Source of the DNA: Aselliscus stoliczkanus | Lineage: Eukaryota > Chordata > Mammalia > Chiroptera > Hipposideridae | Assembly: GCA_033961575.1 (NCBI GenBank) | Contig: CM066732.1 | Span: forward strand, 51,365,001 to 51,429,000 | Reading direction: 5' to 3' | Length of the DNA: 64,000 nucleotides | Part shown: piece by piece, positions 44,781 through 56,297 of the stretch | Layout of the letters: every line of letters starts with the position of its first letter | How positions within the stretch are numbered: position 1 is the stretch's first letter | Made by a program: the position numbers and the translations under genes | The notes under the pieces: generated by a model | Databases searched by the model: none | Told to the model about the DNA's origin: nothing | What the model saw: the letters and a program-made list of their open reading frames with translations, nothing else

Positions 44781-45284
44781 ACTGCTGGGCTTCCCAGGTC
44801 CTTGCACCTCTTTCTCACAGCAGGTGGGGCCTAACCAACCTCACCAACCGACCACCTGTCTTGAATTCCATTCATGTCATAAATGAAAAAAACAAAAACA
44901 AAAACACTGCTTCTCTCAACCCTCATGCTAATAACCAAATTCTTGAGGTTGATTTTGATAACAACATTTGAAAAGCACAAATTCGTGATGAGGACCTTTC
45001 ATAAATTACTTAACCTCCCTGGCAGGCGCACCGTGTCCAGATGCACAGGTTGTACACTGCACAACTCCGGGAGGTACCGTGACAAAACCACAGTACAAAT
45101 GGCAGCCCCTGGAACTTCGTAGTGCTCCGCCTGCTCAGCCTGCTCCCTGCGGCCCTTAACCCAGCAGTGTGGACTCCTGATTTAGGTCATTCTGATGCTA
45201 ACGGCCACCTCTAGGATGTAGAGTTATCTTGTGCACACACATTCATCGCATGATTCATAGTGAAGTGTTTTTAATGTCATCATA
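44781..45284. other. Intergenic DNA, nothing recognised
   Basis: An A-rich run (AAAAACAAAAAC) sits near 44886-44906. Otherwise nothing is recognised. Confidence 0.45.
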
Positions 45285-45355
45285 CAGGCAATAAAGCAAG
45301 CACTTAGCCCCAAGCCTGGCACACACCAAACTCAGTAAACAGGACTGTTATTTTG
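45285..45355 (+). mobile_element. MIR 3' tail
   Basis: 'ccccaagcctggcacacacc' then 'aaactcagtaaacaggactg'. Confidence 0.65.
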
Positions 45356-45589
45356 GCTTTGCCTCCAGCGTTTTTCTGCCCAAGCACAAGCGCAGGAGGA
45401 TGGATTTCGGCTTTCAGAGTCCCAGCTCCAGTTTTGGAGGCCTTCTAGGCAACCCCAGCAGGCTAGGGATCCCCATCCTGGCTCCCAGCTGCCCCCCACA
45501 ACGCCTCTGCTCCCATTGAGACTGTCTCCCAGAAGCCAGTCACTTGCCCTGGGGAGAGAAAGGGTTGGATCACAATGTCCCTTTTCCTC

Positions 45590-45900
45590 TCAGAGTTCAA
45601 AGCTGCCGCCAGCCCCCACGTGGCTGGCTTGATTTGTTTCTTATCTGTAATTTGGTTTTGATCGAGCAGGCCCCCTCTGGTGACTTTCTGCCGCATCTTA
45701 CAGCATCTTTTGGAGCGGGCAACAAAAGCATTCTTTTTGGAGCGGCGGGAGGCCAGGGCAGAGCCACTTCAAAGGGAATGCAAAGCGGCAGCGATGTCCC
45801 TGTCATTGTCCTCCCCTGTGTGTCTGGCCCCCGTGGTCCTGAGGCCGCCCTGAAAAGGCAGGCACAAAGGCCACCGTTCAAAGTGGGCACCACATGCTCC
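45590..45900. other. Repeat-poor block, possible conserved non-coding element
   Basis: No repeat signature is seen. It holds a GATA-type TTATCT (about 45640), TTTTGATCG, the tight cluster TTCAAAGGGAATG at 45769-45781 (TCF-like TTCAAAG plus TEAD-like GGAATG), and a second TTCAAAG at 45878-45884. Function is inferred. Confidence 0.32.
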
Positions 45901-46007
45901 ATCAGAGGCCAGTCTTTGCCTCTGCTCTGTTCTCTTCATCCACACACACAGAGGTTTCCAGCCAGGGGAGGGGAGCTGGCCTTGAAGCGGGCTTTTTTCT
46001 CTCCTGT

Positions 46008-46012
<5 letters not shown>

Positions 46013-46065
<53 letters not shown>
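46013..46065. repeat. (TC)n microsatellite followed by a C-rich run
   Basis: 53 bp of uninterrupted TC, then GTTTCCCCCCCCG. Confidence 0.97.
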
Positions 46066-46069
<4 letters not shown>

Positions 46070-46299
46070 CCCCCCCCGCCCCCCAACCCAAACTTGTATT
46101 TTCCAGCAGCCCCTGATTGGCAAACGTTTCCTCTTACTTCTATAGATGAGGAGGATTCACCCCAGACTGCTGAGGGCTGCTGAGGCTTGCTTTCATGTGG
46201 GGTGGGAACCTGGGTAGGACTGTGTCCCACTCCGGTTGGGGGAGGGAAAGGGGCAAATCCCACTCTGGCACCCAGGGGTCTGAGACCTGCTGAGCTAAA

Positions 46300-46490
46300 T
46301 GGGAATTTAGAAATACATGATCCAGCCTTGATTTTACAGAAGAGGAACCTGAGGCCCAGAAATGGGAAGTTAACTTCTCTATTGTTATCCTCATCTGAGG
46401 GAGAAGGAAACTGAGGCTCAGAGAGGTTAAGTAACTTGCCCAGAGTCACACAGCTGGCTAGTGGCAGAACTGGGTTCGAATCCCAGACTC
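46300..46490 (-). mobile_element. Two reverse MIR fragments
   Basis: 'gattttacagaagaggaacc' and 'tgaggcccagaaatggg' (46331-46370), then an excellent core at 46395-46485 ('gaaactgaggctcagagagg', 'ttaagtaacttgcccagagt', 'gaactgggttcgaatcccag'). Confidence 0.92.
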
Positions 46491-46779
46491 AGGGGGACAT
46501 TAAATGGCATTTGTCCTCTGGGTTCTCTTCATAGACACACTGTGTGTAGTATCTCAGGCAGGTGGATGGGATCAGGTCCTTTGGGAGATGGGGGGTGGGG
46601 TATGATCAAGCCAGTGAGTCTGCATTGAAGGACTTAGGGATGTCTTTAGTGCTGAGCTCTGAAGACCCAGGGCAGGGGAGCAAGCAGGGTGTACCCTACC
46701 CTCAGAAGGCTCAGGGACCACAGGAAAGGTAGGGATGCTTGTGTGCAAGCAGCCTGGCCATGTGACAATTGTGGAGCCC

Positions 46780-46945
46780 CTATGGTTAGCCAGAATCTGG
46801 GTTGAAACCCCGGTTCTGCTGCCTGAACTGCGTACCTTAAGTATTCATCTACAAGATGGGGGCCGAAGTGTCCGCCTGTTAGGAAAACGGCTTCGGGCTG
46901 TGCCCAGCATCCAGCAGACGCTCAAGAAGTGGTACAGCTGTCGTT
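46780..46945 (+). mobile_element. MIR SINE
   Basis: 'aatctgggttgaaaccccgg' near the B-box end, 'tcatctacaagatgggggcc' in the core, and 'cagcatccagcagacgctca' near the 3' end. Confidence 0.75.
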
Positions 46946-47544
46946 GTTTTGTAAAAGTCAAGAAAACAGGACACGGGAGTGAGAGATCTATTTGAGGCCT
47001 GAGCATCAGCCCTGTGGGGCCGGGGGAGCAGTTAGGGGGCTGCTGGGTAGAGGGCAGGGCTCAGAGGCTGGGAGCTCTGGACAGGGGTAGGAGGAGCCAG
47101 GGAAGAGGGACGGATGACAGCAAGAGCAGACCTAGCCTCGAGGATGGCTTTAGGGACTGTTCCAGAAAGGACCGAGCCCCACAGGAGAGCCGGGACAGGG
47201 TTGAGAGGAGGCCTAGCTGCCCAGGGCTCTGGGCCAGCCTCACTTGGCCTGGGAGCTCTGCCCACTGGCTTGCCCCTCTCTGAAGCTCAGCTCCCCACTG
47301 TGAAACGAAGTGGCGATGATCTAGTTCTTTTTTTGGTGGTGGTGGGGGGTGGACACACACACTTGCTGCTGTGCTCCAAAGAGGTGGGGGCAGATGTGAG
47401 GGAGGGCCAACTCAGGGGACAGGGCTCTGGGCCCCCACCCTTAGCAGCACAGCCCCTCTGAGCTGGCTCCGATTGGGCTCACTTAAGGTTGCCTTGGAAC
47501 ACAGGTGAGGTGGCTTTTAAAACACAAGCTGGAAAAACTGCCAC
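46946..47544. other. Intergenic DNA, weak MIR traces
   Basis: 'ctccccactgtgaaacgaag' near 47291 may be a MIR core scrap. A TGGTGGTGG run is at about 47333-47345. Confidence 0.4.
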
Positions 47545-47660
47545 AGACTTGACTGAGCACGAATTTGTTGAGCATCAACAGAGTGCCAGATTTTGATGAA
47601 GAAAAATAAGAGCCAGTTCCTGCCCTCAAACAGCTTACAGTCTGGTGGGGTGATAAACAG
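47545..47660 (-). mobile_element. L2 LINE 3' end fragment
   Basis: 'tgagcacgaatttgttgagc', 'cagttcctgccctcaaacag' and 'cttacagtctggtggggtga' are the reverse L2 tail. Confidence 0.85.
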
Positions 47661-47744
47661 AGGAACGTGCAGGGAAATGGGGGCAGGGCTGGGAAGAGCT
47701 GGCACAGGGGGCCCCAGCTTTGGGGAGCCTCGGGGTGGATTGAG

Positions 47745-47748
<4 letters not shown>

Positions 47749-47822
<74 letters not shown>

Positions 47823-47850
47823 TCACACACTCACACACACACACACACAC
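47749..47850. repeat. Compound (TC)n-(AC)n microsatellite
   Basis: About 55 bp of TC passes directly into about 47 bp of AC with TC interruptions. The flanking frames are artefacts of these runs. Confidence 0.97.
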
Positions 47851-48059
47851 TTACACGTGCACACACACAGCCTGACACAATTCGTAAGACACCCATCAGC
47901 CCCAGGATCCACTCACATCCACCTGCCTGTGGCTGAAACCCACAGAATGAGCTTTTTACAGGTGCAGGGATAGGAAAGTCCATACTTGGCACAGACCAAG
48001 GTCATTTCTCTGGAACTCGGACCAACTTCTGCAGGCCAAACAAACCAATAAAAATATTA

Positions 48060-48290
48060 AAACCAGTTACTATTTACTGAGCACTCACTAGAGACTTTCT
48101 ATTTATTCACCATTTCACCTTCCTATCACCCCTATGAAAGGCAGATGGGTATTATAGCCATGTCACAGATAAGGAAACAGATTAAAATCACTCTCCCTGG
48201 TCTTAGGAAGTGGTGGCGGCCACCGACCGCACCCAGGCAGCCCCGCTCACAGGCTGAGCTCCTAACCACTGCACGTTATGCCATCTGGGC
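48060..48290 (-). mobile_element. MIR SINE
   Basis: 'tatttactgagcactcacta', 'cctatgaaaggcagatgggt', 'atgtcacagataaggaaaca' and the 5' end 'ctaaccactgcacgttatgc' cover the element in reverse. Confidence 0.85.
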
Positions 48291-48479
48291 GAGGCCAGCA
48301 ACCTGGGGGAGACGGGACACCGCTGGCAAATTTCTTACAAGGTGCACAGGCAGAAATGGGGGTTCCCACAGGCTTCCCATACCTTTGGTCCTCAGTGTGA
48401 AGGTGCACCATCTCTGCTTAATCTCATTCCCCAAGACAAATCAGCCTAATGAAATCTCTTTCTACAAATTAACGCGTAG

Positions 48480-48905
48480 AGGAAACAGCTGAGTGTACAC
48501 AGAGTTGTAGGGCTGCCTGTTTAGACGCCAGTGACTTTCAAATCAGCTTGCTTCTAGAGCCCGCATGGCAGAAATAAAGTCAAAATGCAAATGTAGCATA
48601 AACGACTCTATAATAAATGCTCATTCAACATTTATTCTTCCTCAAATCATCTCTTAAAGCCCTTTCATGCTAATGTCTAGAAGATGTGACATTAGAAAAA
48701 TTGCTTTGACATGCTAAGGGGCTCCAAGATTAACAAAAAAAGAAAGGACAAGATAAAGCTTTCGGAAGACCTATTTCAGAGGAATTATTCCTGCCTTTGA
48801 AAGTGTTCCAAGGTTGCTGCACATTTCAGCTTGTTGGCATACATGTAAATGAAGTGCTACAAAAGTCCTCGGCTCAGTTCCACTTGAATGAAAGCTCCCA
48901 GCCGC
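48480..48905. promoter_or_regulatory. Best candidate conserved non-coding (enhancer-like) block
   Basis: An AT-rich, repeat-free island in GC-rich surroundings. It holds an octamer ATGCAAAT (48585-48592), a perfect 8-bp inverted repeat CTAATGTC/GACATTAG (48670-48677 and 48688-48695, 10-bp spacer), AGATTAAC and AGATAAAG (GATA-type, 48751-48758). Composition and density of developmental factor sites resemble deeply conserved vertebrate enhancers. Conservation itself cannot be seen here. Confidence 0.4.
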
Positions 48906-49264
48906 TGGCACAGCGGCGACAGGGAGAGAGGCCAGACTTCAGGATGAACCCTGAGGGGGGTTGGAGGGGAGTTTCTCGTCCTGAAGGCAGAGGGAGCTGG
49001 CTCCAGCCCAAGCCATGGATCAAAATGTCAGGGTCCAGGATGGCCGATGTGGCCAGGACCTGACTGCCATGTTGAACAAGCAACATCTGCGTCTTTTATC
49101 AAACACGTTATCCGACCCACCCACAGCCGCTGGCCCAAACCACCATCCTTGCCTCTCGGTTGTGTGCGAGCTTCTGCAAGGGGTCTGCCCTCTCCAGGCC
49201 TTTTAAATGGAGATAACAAGAGAGCCCACGGAAGGAGGAGTCAGTGACGCAACTCGAGGAGTGT

Positions 49265-49330
49265 GATTAGTGAAGTGTCGGACACTTAGTAGGTGCTCAA
49301 GGAACTGCTCGTGGCTGACAGCACTATTGG
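49265..49330 (+). mobile_element. MIR/L2 3' tail
   Basis: 'gtcggacacttagtaggtgc' then 'tcaaggaactgctcgtgg'. Confidence 0.65.
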
Positions 49331-49739
49331 GACATGGCTTCTTAAAGCCCTGCTGAACGATGGGTTAGAAGCTGGAGAAAGAGAACGGAGGAAAACAGGG
49401 ATGTCACAGATGAAGTCACCGGTGTCTCGGTGAGGACTGTTCCAGGGTCCCCCAGCTACAGAGATCAATAGGGTCATGACCAAGTCCGTCTCGCGGTCCC
49501 TCCCCCAAGCCCAGCTCGGGCTCTTACTTCCCCAGCAGCCTCACACTCGCCACGCTTTCCCACATAAAGCTGAGTCACACTGTCATCTATGCAGTGTCAT
49601 CAAAGGATGAGATTTCGAATTAAGAGCCCACATGACATTCTTGGACACATTTCACAGCAGGCTAGATGTGCTGTGCCCGTCATCCTTAGTCACCAGAGTG
49701 TCTCAGAGTCCCCCAGAAAGGGAGGGAAAGAACAGTCAC

Positions 49740-50125
49740 TGGGCGTCTGCTGTGGGGGGAATTATGTCCCCAAATTCATATGTTGGAGCCGTCACCCCCA
49801 CTACCTCAAAATGTGGCTGTATTTGGAGATAGGGTCTTTAAAGAGGTGAGTAAGTAAAAATGAGGTCACTGGGGTGGGCCCTACTCCAATATAACAATGT
49901 CCTTATAGAGGGCATGGGAACGCAGACGTATGCGGAGGAAAGAGCTATGAAGACACAGGGAGGAGGCAGCCATGTGCCAGCCGAGGAGACAGGCCTCAGA
50001 AAGAACCAGCTCTGTCGACAGCTTGTTCTCGGACTGCCAGCCTCCAGCACTGTGGGAAAATAAATTTCTGTTGTTTAAGCCTGTGGCCCCGTGTTATGGC
50101 AACCCAAGCAAACTAATAATAGCAT
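49740..50125 (+). mobile_element. MLT1-type LTR (ERVL-MaLR), solitary
   Basis: 'gaattatgtccccaaattca', 'tatgttggagccgtcacccc', 'aatgtccttatagagggcat', 'gccagccgaggagacaggcc' and 'gggaaaataaatttctgttg' (polyadenylation region) then 'tatggcaacccaagcaaact' run from one LTR end to the other. No internal retroviral gene is attached. Confidence 0.85.
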
Positions 50126-50189
50126 CTTCTAAACATGTTGTATCATTAATGTTGGTGACAGCCCATTGATGTTGATATTATTCTCATTT

Positions 50190-50460
50190 TAAATATTTCC
50201 ACATTAGTCGGGGTGGACAAACTGCTCTAATCATCCTAAAAATTTAGTGGCTTTGACCACAATAAAAGTTGATTTCCTACTCACATGGCAGCCCAATGTG
50301 GGCATTGCTCATGGGGCTCTCCCGGATGGCTCTGCTTCAGTGGTGACAGGGGACAGGCTCCTTCCGTCTTTGGTTACAGATGGAGAAAGACATTGGAGGG
50401 TCACACCTGGGAGGGTTTTATGGGGAAAGCCTACAGGCGAGGACACCACTTCTGCCCAGG
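50190..50460. mobile_element. Old interspersed repeat (family uncertain)
   Basis: 'agtggctttgaccacaataa', 'tttcctactcacatggcagc' and 'tcacacctgggagggtttta' resemble the start of a common MER-type repeat. Confidence 0.45.
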
Positions 50461-50549
50461 TGCCATTGCCAGAACTCAGCCCCACAGCTGCTTCTAACCA
50501 CCAAGGAGGCGGGGAAGTGTGGGTGAGCAGAGGAGGAAAAAGGGAACCA

Positions 50550-50790
50550 TTTAGAACAACTAGCCAGTCTCTCTGCTACAGGAAAACAGACTCAGAGAGG
50601 TTAGGTGACCTGTCAGAAAAAAAAGAGCAAGTGGGCCACGGAGTGAGACCCCTGCCCTGTTCCCTGGAGACCTGGCCATCTCCACCACCATCATCCTCAT
50701 ATCATCAGCAATAACAATAGGCAGTTACTGAGCACCTACTACGTGTCACATGCTGTTCCTGGCACTGAGACGCAAAGTTGAGTCAGACCC
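50550..50790 (-). mobile_element. MIR core fragment and L2 tail
   Basis: 'aacagactcagagaggttag' at about 50584-50603 is a reverse MIR core. 'gttactgagcacctactacg' at about 50723-50742 is a reverse L2/MIR tail. Confidence 0.75.
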
Positions 50791-53729
50791 AAGCATGCTG
50801 TCTGTCGCTTTGGGGAAACGAGCTATACGCTGGGAAAGAGAACACCAACCAGACCCAGCCCTGGTTAGGACAAAGTGAGGGCTGCAGATGACCAAGCTCC
50901 CAGAAGCCTCCGGGAAGCCAGAACCGGAGGAGGAGGGGTTGGGGCTGATCCGTGCGTGGGGAGGAGGCAGGAGGTTGAGAGAATAAGGTTGGACATTCCA
51001 GAGAGGGAAAGCGATGTGTGAGGGCAGGCAGCTCCGAAGAGGGCTCGTGGGGTGAGAGAGAGGCTTGTAGGGTGGCCGAGAGGCCTCCGAGGCCAGGGCT
51101 CAGTTGTGTGGAGCCGAGGAGAGGTTGGGGTGGGAGTGGAGTAGATACTGTTGCTGCCGTGCTCATCACCTCTGGTCTTGCCGACTGCCAGCATCCACAG
51201 CTCATTGCCTGAGGGTTTCCTCTGATGGCCAGAGTCCGGCACATCCTCTGCACCCACAGGCTAGCAGCGCTGGAAAGTCACCACCTCCCAGGACCAGCTC
51301 TGGACCTCTGTCAGAGGGGAGCTGGTGCTCGGAGGTGGGTGACTCGGAGCCCAGGGCCGCCCTCACGGTACCCTGCTTGAGAATGTGCCCTTTATTGCCA
51401 CCTTCCCTCCCCCATCTCACGACCTTCTCCTTTGCTGGTGTTTCCTGAGCTCATCTTCCAGAGAAACTACTGGAAACCAAACTTACACAGTATCACATGG
51501 TGCTGCCATCATCACAACAGAAATTGCCGGCAGGAATCCAGCAGGCGACAACCTACCAAACTCACCCCTCATCACAGCAGCCCAATATGGCTGCAGATGT
51601 ACAGTTGGAGGAGGTGGCTCAGTCTCTATCAGAGGGGACCAGGGGCCCCTCGCAGCCCCCTGCCTGCTCCTCAGAGCTTCCCTCCACCTCTCCAAGAGAA
51701 AGTCATCATGACTTCGCCCCTCTGGGGGGCGCCTACTCAGTCTCTCTAGCCTGACACCCTACACATCTATCCAGTAGCTTCTAGAAGCCCAAAGGCCCAA
51801 ATGTCAAATATGTCCCTAGCCTTCTTCCCTCCACTCACCCTGGACCCCCCAGGGAGGATCTTGAGGCTCCGCACCTATACGGTGAGATTCTCCAAACACT
51901 CCATTATGTGCCAGCACACAATTTACCTGCCAAGGGTCCCACCTGGGAAACACCTCCCAGGCCAACTTCAACAGGCCCGCTGGGCTTTCATCACCTCAGA
52001 CCATCAGTCTCCTTGTGCTGGCCCAACCTGGGACAGTGACTGGTTGGACTCAGGACGGGGCCAGCTCTCCTCTGAGCTTGGGGTGGGTGGTGACAGGGGA
52101 GGGGGCAGAGGCTCCCTCCTGGGACAGCCTGATATGGTCTAGAGTGGGGGGGTCATAAACAAGTACAGCTTCCGGGGAATGGGCCCCCCTCACAATGCAG
52201 GTAGTGCAACAGGACTGTCCAAAGCACATGGATTCAGCCAGCAAACTCTGAAACCCAAGCCACAGTTCCATTTTATGGTGTGAAAATTGTAAGTGGCTTA
52301 TCAAGAAAGGAAGTCATATTTTTTTAACTAAAAAAAAGAGCAACGAGCCTGGGAGAGGTTAGCTGGATTCACTACTGTCCCAGGATTGGGCGAGACAGGG
52401 GAGATCTCTGGCCTGGGGACCATGGGTGAGGGGCTCTGTGTGGATTAAGTTAAGCCTCCACCCCATCATTTTTGGGGTGCTACTACATCTGCTCTCTTAG
52501 GCGAGTGTCTCAACAGCAGACCGAGACAAGGACTGGAAACGCAGAGTTCATGTGGGTGGTGAGCCTAGGAAGCCCCAGTGGGAGGTTGGGGCTGGGAGAT
52601 GGAGATGGCAGGAAGCCAGTCCTGGGCGCTAGTGACCAGGCCGCACCATGGGCAGCAGGGCTCACGTCCCTGGGGACGGTGGAGCGTGTCTCAGGTGCCC
52701 TGTCAGTCACTGGTTGAAATCTGATCCCAGGGATGTTGACCCCCCCTGTACCTTTCATTACATAAGCCCCAGCAGCCGGAGGAAGCATCCAGAAAGAGCC
52801 CCAGATGCTGCAGCACAAAGCCACAGGATCGGCCTGAACAGAGTTTGGGACAGACCACCGTCCCACCTGTGGGAAGAGGGACAGGGCTTTCGTGTTTCCT
52901 ACAGGCTCACCCAGCTCTGGGACTGCTGCCAGCGGCCCCTAAAATAAAGGCCAAGGAAACTTTTCTGTGCAGGTGGCAGCTTCACCATGCTCCTGAGGTC
53001 CTCCCCAGGCAGAGGGAGGGGCCCCTTGCCCCCACTCAGCACCAGGGCTGATGTTCAGCCTCACCCACCTTGGGTGCTGAGTGGGCCCTTCCCCAGGCCG
53101 TGTTCTGACTGCTTGAAAAGAAAGAAGCTCATGACACACGCTAAGCAAGGTGGGCCCCTCGACAGCGTGAGAGAGGCGCCCTTCCCTCCACAGTCAGTGC
53201 AGGGGAGAAGGGGCTCTGGGAGGAAGCCCCGCCGTTCTGCCCAAGGCCCGAGAGGATGTCAGATGGCACGTCTCATTCCTCCGTGCTTCGATGACCGTGT
53301 GCTGAATCTGAGGAGCCCGGGCCTCCCACTTCCTGTGGCTGCCCACAGCCAGCTTCCAGAACAGGGGACAAAATGGGAAGCGGGCACCTTCTCTTCTGAT
53401 CTTGAGTCCGAAAGGAGGGCTCTATTACAGAGACCAGAGCCTCAGAATCAGAAGGCCCCACATGGCTTTCACCCTCGGCTCCTGGGAAAAACATGAGCAG
53501 AGGAAGCCAATGTTCTCAAATGGGAGACACAGCAGGAGGAGGCCACATCACGAGCAGAGGGCAGAAAGGAGCTGCAGGGCCCCACCGCATCATTCCCGTG
53601 GCCTGCGTTCCCGTCGCGAGTCTTCAGACACCTTGATTGCAGGCTGCCGCCTCGCCAGGCTGATCCTGTCCAGGTGCCCCCAGGTATCTTGCAGCACACC
53701 CTGCAGGTTGCCTCTCTGGGTTGCCTTTT
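50791..53729. other. Long intergenic stretch, mostly unrecognised
   Basis: Old repeat traces may exist (for example 51900-52010), but none is clear. The 156-codon minus frame at 50783-51253 and the 169-codon plus frame at 52987-53496 lie in GC-rich DNA and show no domain. No promoter-like CpG cluster is present. Confidence 0.45.
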
Positions 53730-53850
53730 CCTACCCTTGGCCCACTTTCTACTGGGTTGTACGCCTCCCTTTTTATGTGTGGTGTGTTCTTCGGGTGATG
53801 TGGGTAGGAACGTTTTTCAGTTATATGCATACAAATATCTTCCCCCCATT
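53730..53850. mobile_element. L1 fragment
   Basis: 'cactttctactgggttgtac' and 'acaaatatcttccccccatt' resemble an L1 stretch known in reverse orientation. The fragment is short and diverged. Confidence 0.45.
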
Positions 53851-54279
53851 TTGCCTCGGGAGAGGCCACGCATCCCAACGCAGGTAAAGCCTGAGCAGTT
53901 CCACGGCTCTCTCGGGGGGGCTGCGTGGATTCCTGGGGTCCTTGCTGGGAGTCCCATCACTGACCAGGAGGCTCACAGCTGGTCTCCAGGTTCGTCCACG
54001 TGCTGCTAGAAACCACATCTGGAGGTGCCAGAGGAGAACCGGTCACAAGTGATCCTGAGCCTAAGACATCTGAGCCTGCATGACCCCAACCCGATGTCCT
54101 TCTGTGGGACTCCCCAAATCTGTGAGAGGCTGGGAAGACCTCTTCTAGGGGCATCGATCAATTACCCGAGTCTGCCACGCCCCCGGGGAAGGCCTGGCTC
54201 TGCCTCCTGGGGGCCGGTAGCACCAGGACCTCCCCCTGAGAAGCTTCAGTGTAACCGGAACGAGAAGACAGCACAGTGG

Positions 54280-54450
54280 TTAAGACCTTGGCCTCTGTAA
54301 CAGGCTTACTGCTGTTACCTTGGACTAGTTCCTTGCCTAGTCCCCTGAACCCCAGCCTCCTCATCTGTAAAATGGGACAATAACAGTGTTCACCTCATAG
54401 GGACACACTCTACCACATGCTGAGCACATGGAAGGGCCGTACAAGCTTTT
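54280..54450 (+). mobile_element. MIR SINE, near full length
   Basis: 'cagtggttaagaccttggcc' (5' tRNA-like end), 'cagcctcctcatctgtaaaa', 'tgggacaataacagtgttca' and 'cacctcatagggacacact' cover the element. Confidence 0.9.
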
Positions 54451-55039
54451 CACCACTGCTGTGTGAAATCCAAGGGACCAGCAAGAGGCCACCCTACGTA
54501 ATGAAAGTGAATCCTGCCGAGTTAGACTTGGGGAAGGGGTTGAACTGAGGGTGGCAGAGTGGGGACAAAGAGTCCTGCGTGATCTGTGGTAGAAGCAGTC
54601 TAAGGAATCAGGCCCAGGCCCAGACATGCAGGCTCCTAGGGCAGGCTGATAGGATGCCAATATTTACCCACTTCTGCTTTAGAAGAGAAGTTGGACTCTG
54701 TGTTAGCCACCCTCGGCCTCTCTCTCCTCTGCCTTTCCTCCAAGAAATTCAGCTCTGGCCCTGAATTTGCACCCCTATTCATCCAAAAAAAAAAACCCAA
54801 AACCTGAAAGTTAACAGGACTGTCCCCTTCAAATGAAACTTAGGGAACCACACTTATTCAAAATGTGCTTCTAAGGTGCCTTACCCCCGACCCCAAGTGG
54901 CTTAGCAGAGAAATTCTTCCAGCCACATACAGTATATCTGATGGTGAGGCCTAACAAATACAACTTTTTCCACCTTGTTTCATTTCCATTGATGACCCTG
55001 CATCTTCCCGCCACTTCCTCATCCCTGTTAGGAATCATC

Positions 55040-55165
55040 TAGTCTTCAGTTTTAGTGGAGGAAACAAAGACTCAGAGAGGTTAAGTGATTTATCTAAGGC
55101 CACACAGCAGGTTGGAGGCAGGGCCAGGCCTCCTGATTTTCCACCCAATACTCTTAGCAAATAAC
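55040..55165 (-). mobile_element. MIR SINE
   Basis: 'ggaaacaaagactcagagag', 'gttaagtgatttatctaagg' and 'ccacacagcaggttggaggc' form a reverse core. Confidence 0.88.
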
Positions 55166-55663
55166 CCATTCAGTCCCCTACAGCTGACTGCGAATAGCCA
55201 GCACACACCACTTTGGAGCTTCCTCCCTCCAGGGCCTGGAGACCATCTGCTGGGAGCTCTGATGGAGGAGAGTAGGTACCAGACTCTGAGGCTGGGCCCA
55301 CATGGCCAACCATGAGCACCTCCGCCCATCCCGCCACCAACCCCACTAATACATATTTTATGGGCCCGTCTCCTTTCCTCGCAAACAGTGTCATTAATCT
55401 GCTCCCTGGCTGTGCAGGATAACATCCCTCAAGAACAGACTGCTTTCTGAATATTTTATCATTCCTCATTCCTTCTCCCCAAACTAATATATATTTACAC
55501 AGTCTACCTCCTGCAGAACTAGATTGTTTTCTCACAGTGCCCGGGATCGTAGACGCAGAGTTGCGCATAGGTAAAAAAATACATGCCTTGCGATTGATGT
55601 TGAAAGCAAGAACCAATCATCTATCAAGCTGTGAGGGAAGCCAAGAGGAAGATTTGCATATGG
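55166..55663. other. Intergenic DNA, nothing recognised
   Basis: No repeat core is visible. The A-rich tract just downstream could be the tail of an unrecognised retroposed sequence. Confidence 0.4.
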
Positions 55664-55718
55664 TAAAAAAAAAAAAAAAAGAAAAAAGAAAAAAGAAAAA
55701 AAAGAAAAGAAAAAGAAT
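55664..55718. repeat. A-rich (AAAAAAG)n simple repeat
   Basis: About 55 bp of A with regularly spaced G. Confidence 0.95.
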
Positions 55719-56026
55719 AAACCAGACCCCACCCCACAGAGGGGTGGAATGAAAGGAGGCAGACCAGACATCTTTCCTCTTCTCGACCAGGAACCTCAGA
55801 GTTTCTGTGCCATCCTTCCTGCATCTGCCAAACCTCAGCAGGGGGCAGAGCAAAGAGCAGTTTTGTCAGCAAGGTCAAGAGCTTCCTACTTGGAGAGCCA
55901 AACTGAAGGGACCAAAGTTCTCCCAAAATTTTACGGCGCCATTTTTATCATGAAATATTTATTACAAGGAGAATTCAAACATTTATGTGGACCTTTTGTT
56001 TCCTTGTGCATTATTGTGTTTTCATA

Positions 56027-56106
56027 GGAAGGAAGGAAGGAAGGAAGGAAGGAAGGAAGGAAGGAAGGAAGGAAGGAAGGAAGGAAGGAAGGAAGGAAGG
56101 AAGGAA
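56027..56106. repeat. (GGAA)n microsatellite, about 20 units
   Basis: 80 bp of uninterrupted GGAA tetranucleotides. GGAA is the ETS-family core, and long GGAA tracts are known binding platforms for ETS proteins and fusions. Confidence 0.97.
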
Positions 56107-56297
56107 ACTATTTAACAGTTAGTTCCAAAGAAAAATTTGTTTAGAGAAACACCTTATTGGGGCACTTTGTGTTCGAAGGTGGGACCTTGACATGCACGTT
56201 TGGGAAATGATAAACTAAATTTCTCTGCAAGAGTCTAGAAGGGGTTAGGAGTGAGCTGGAGAAACCACCGTGGGAACAGCATGGCAGGAGACCACAT

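Noticed and set aside
45769..46449. 226-codon minus-strand open frame
   Set aside because: It spans MIR cores and the (TC)n tract, which translates as a long Arg/Glu run.
49740..50125. Possible endogenous retrovirus
   Set aside because: Only a solitary MaLR-type LTR is present, with no gag, pol or env region beside it.
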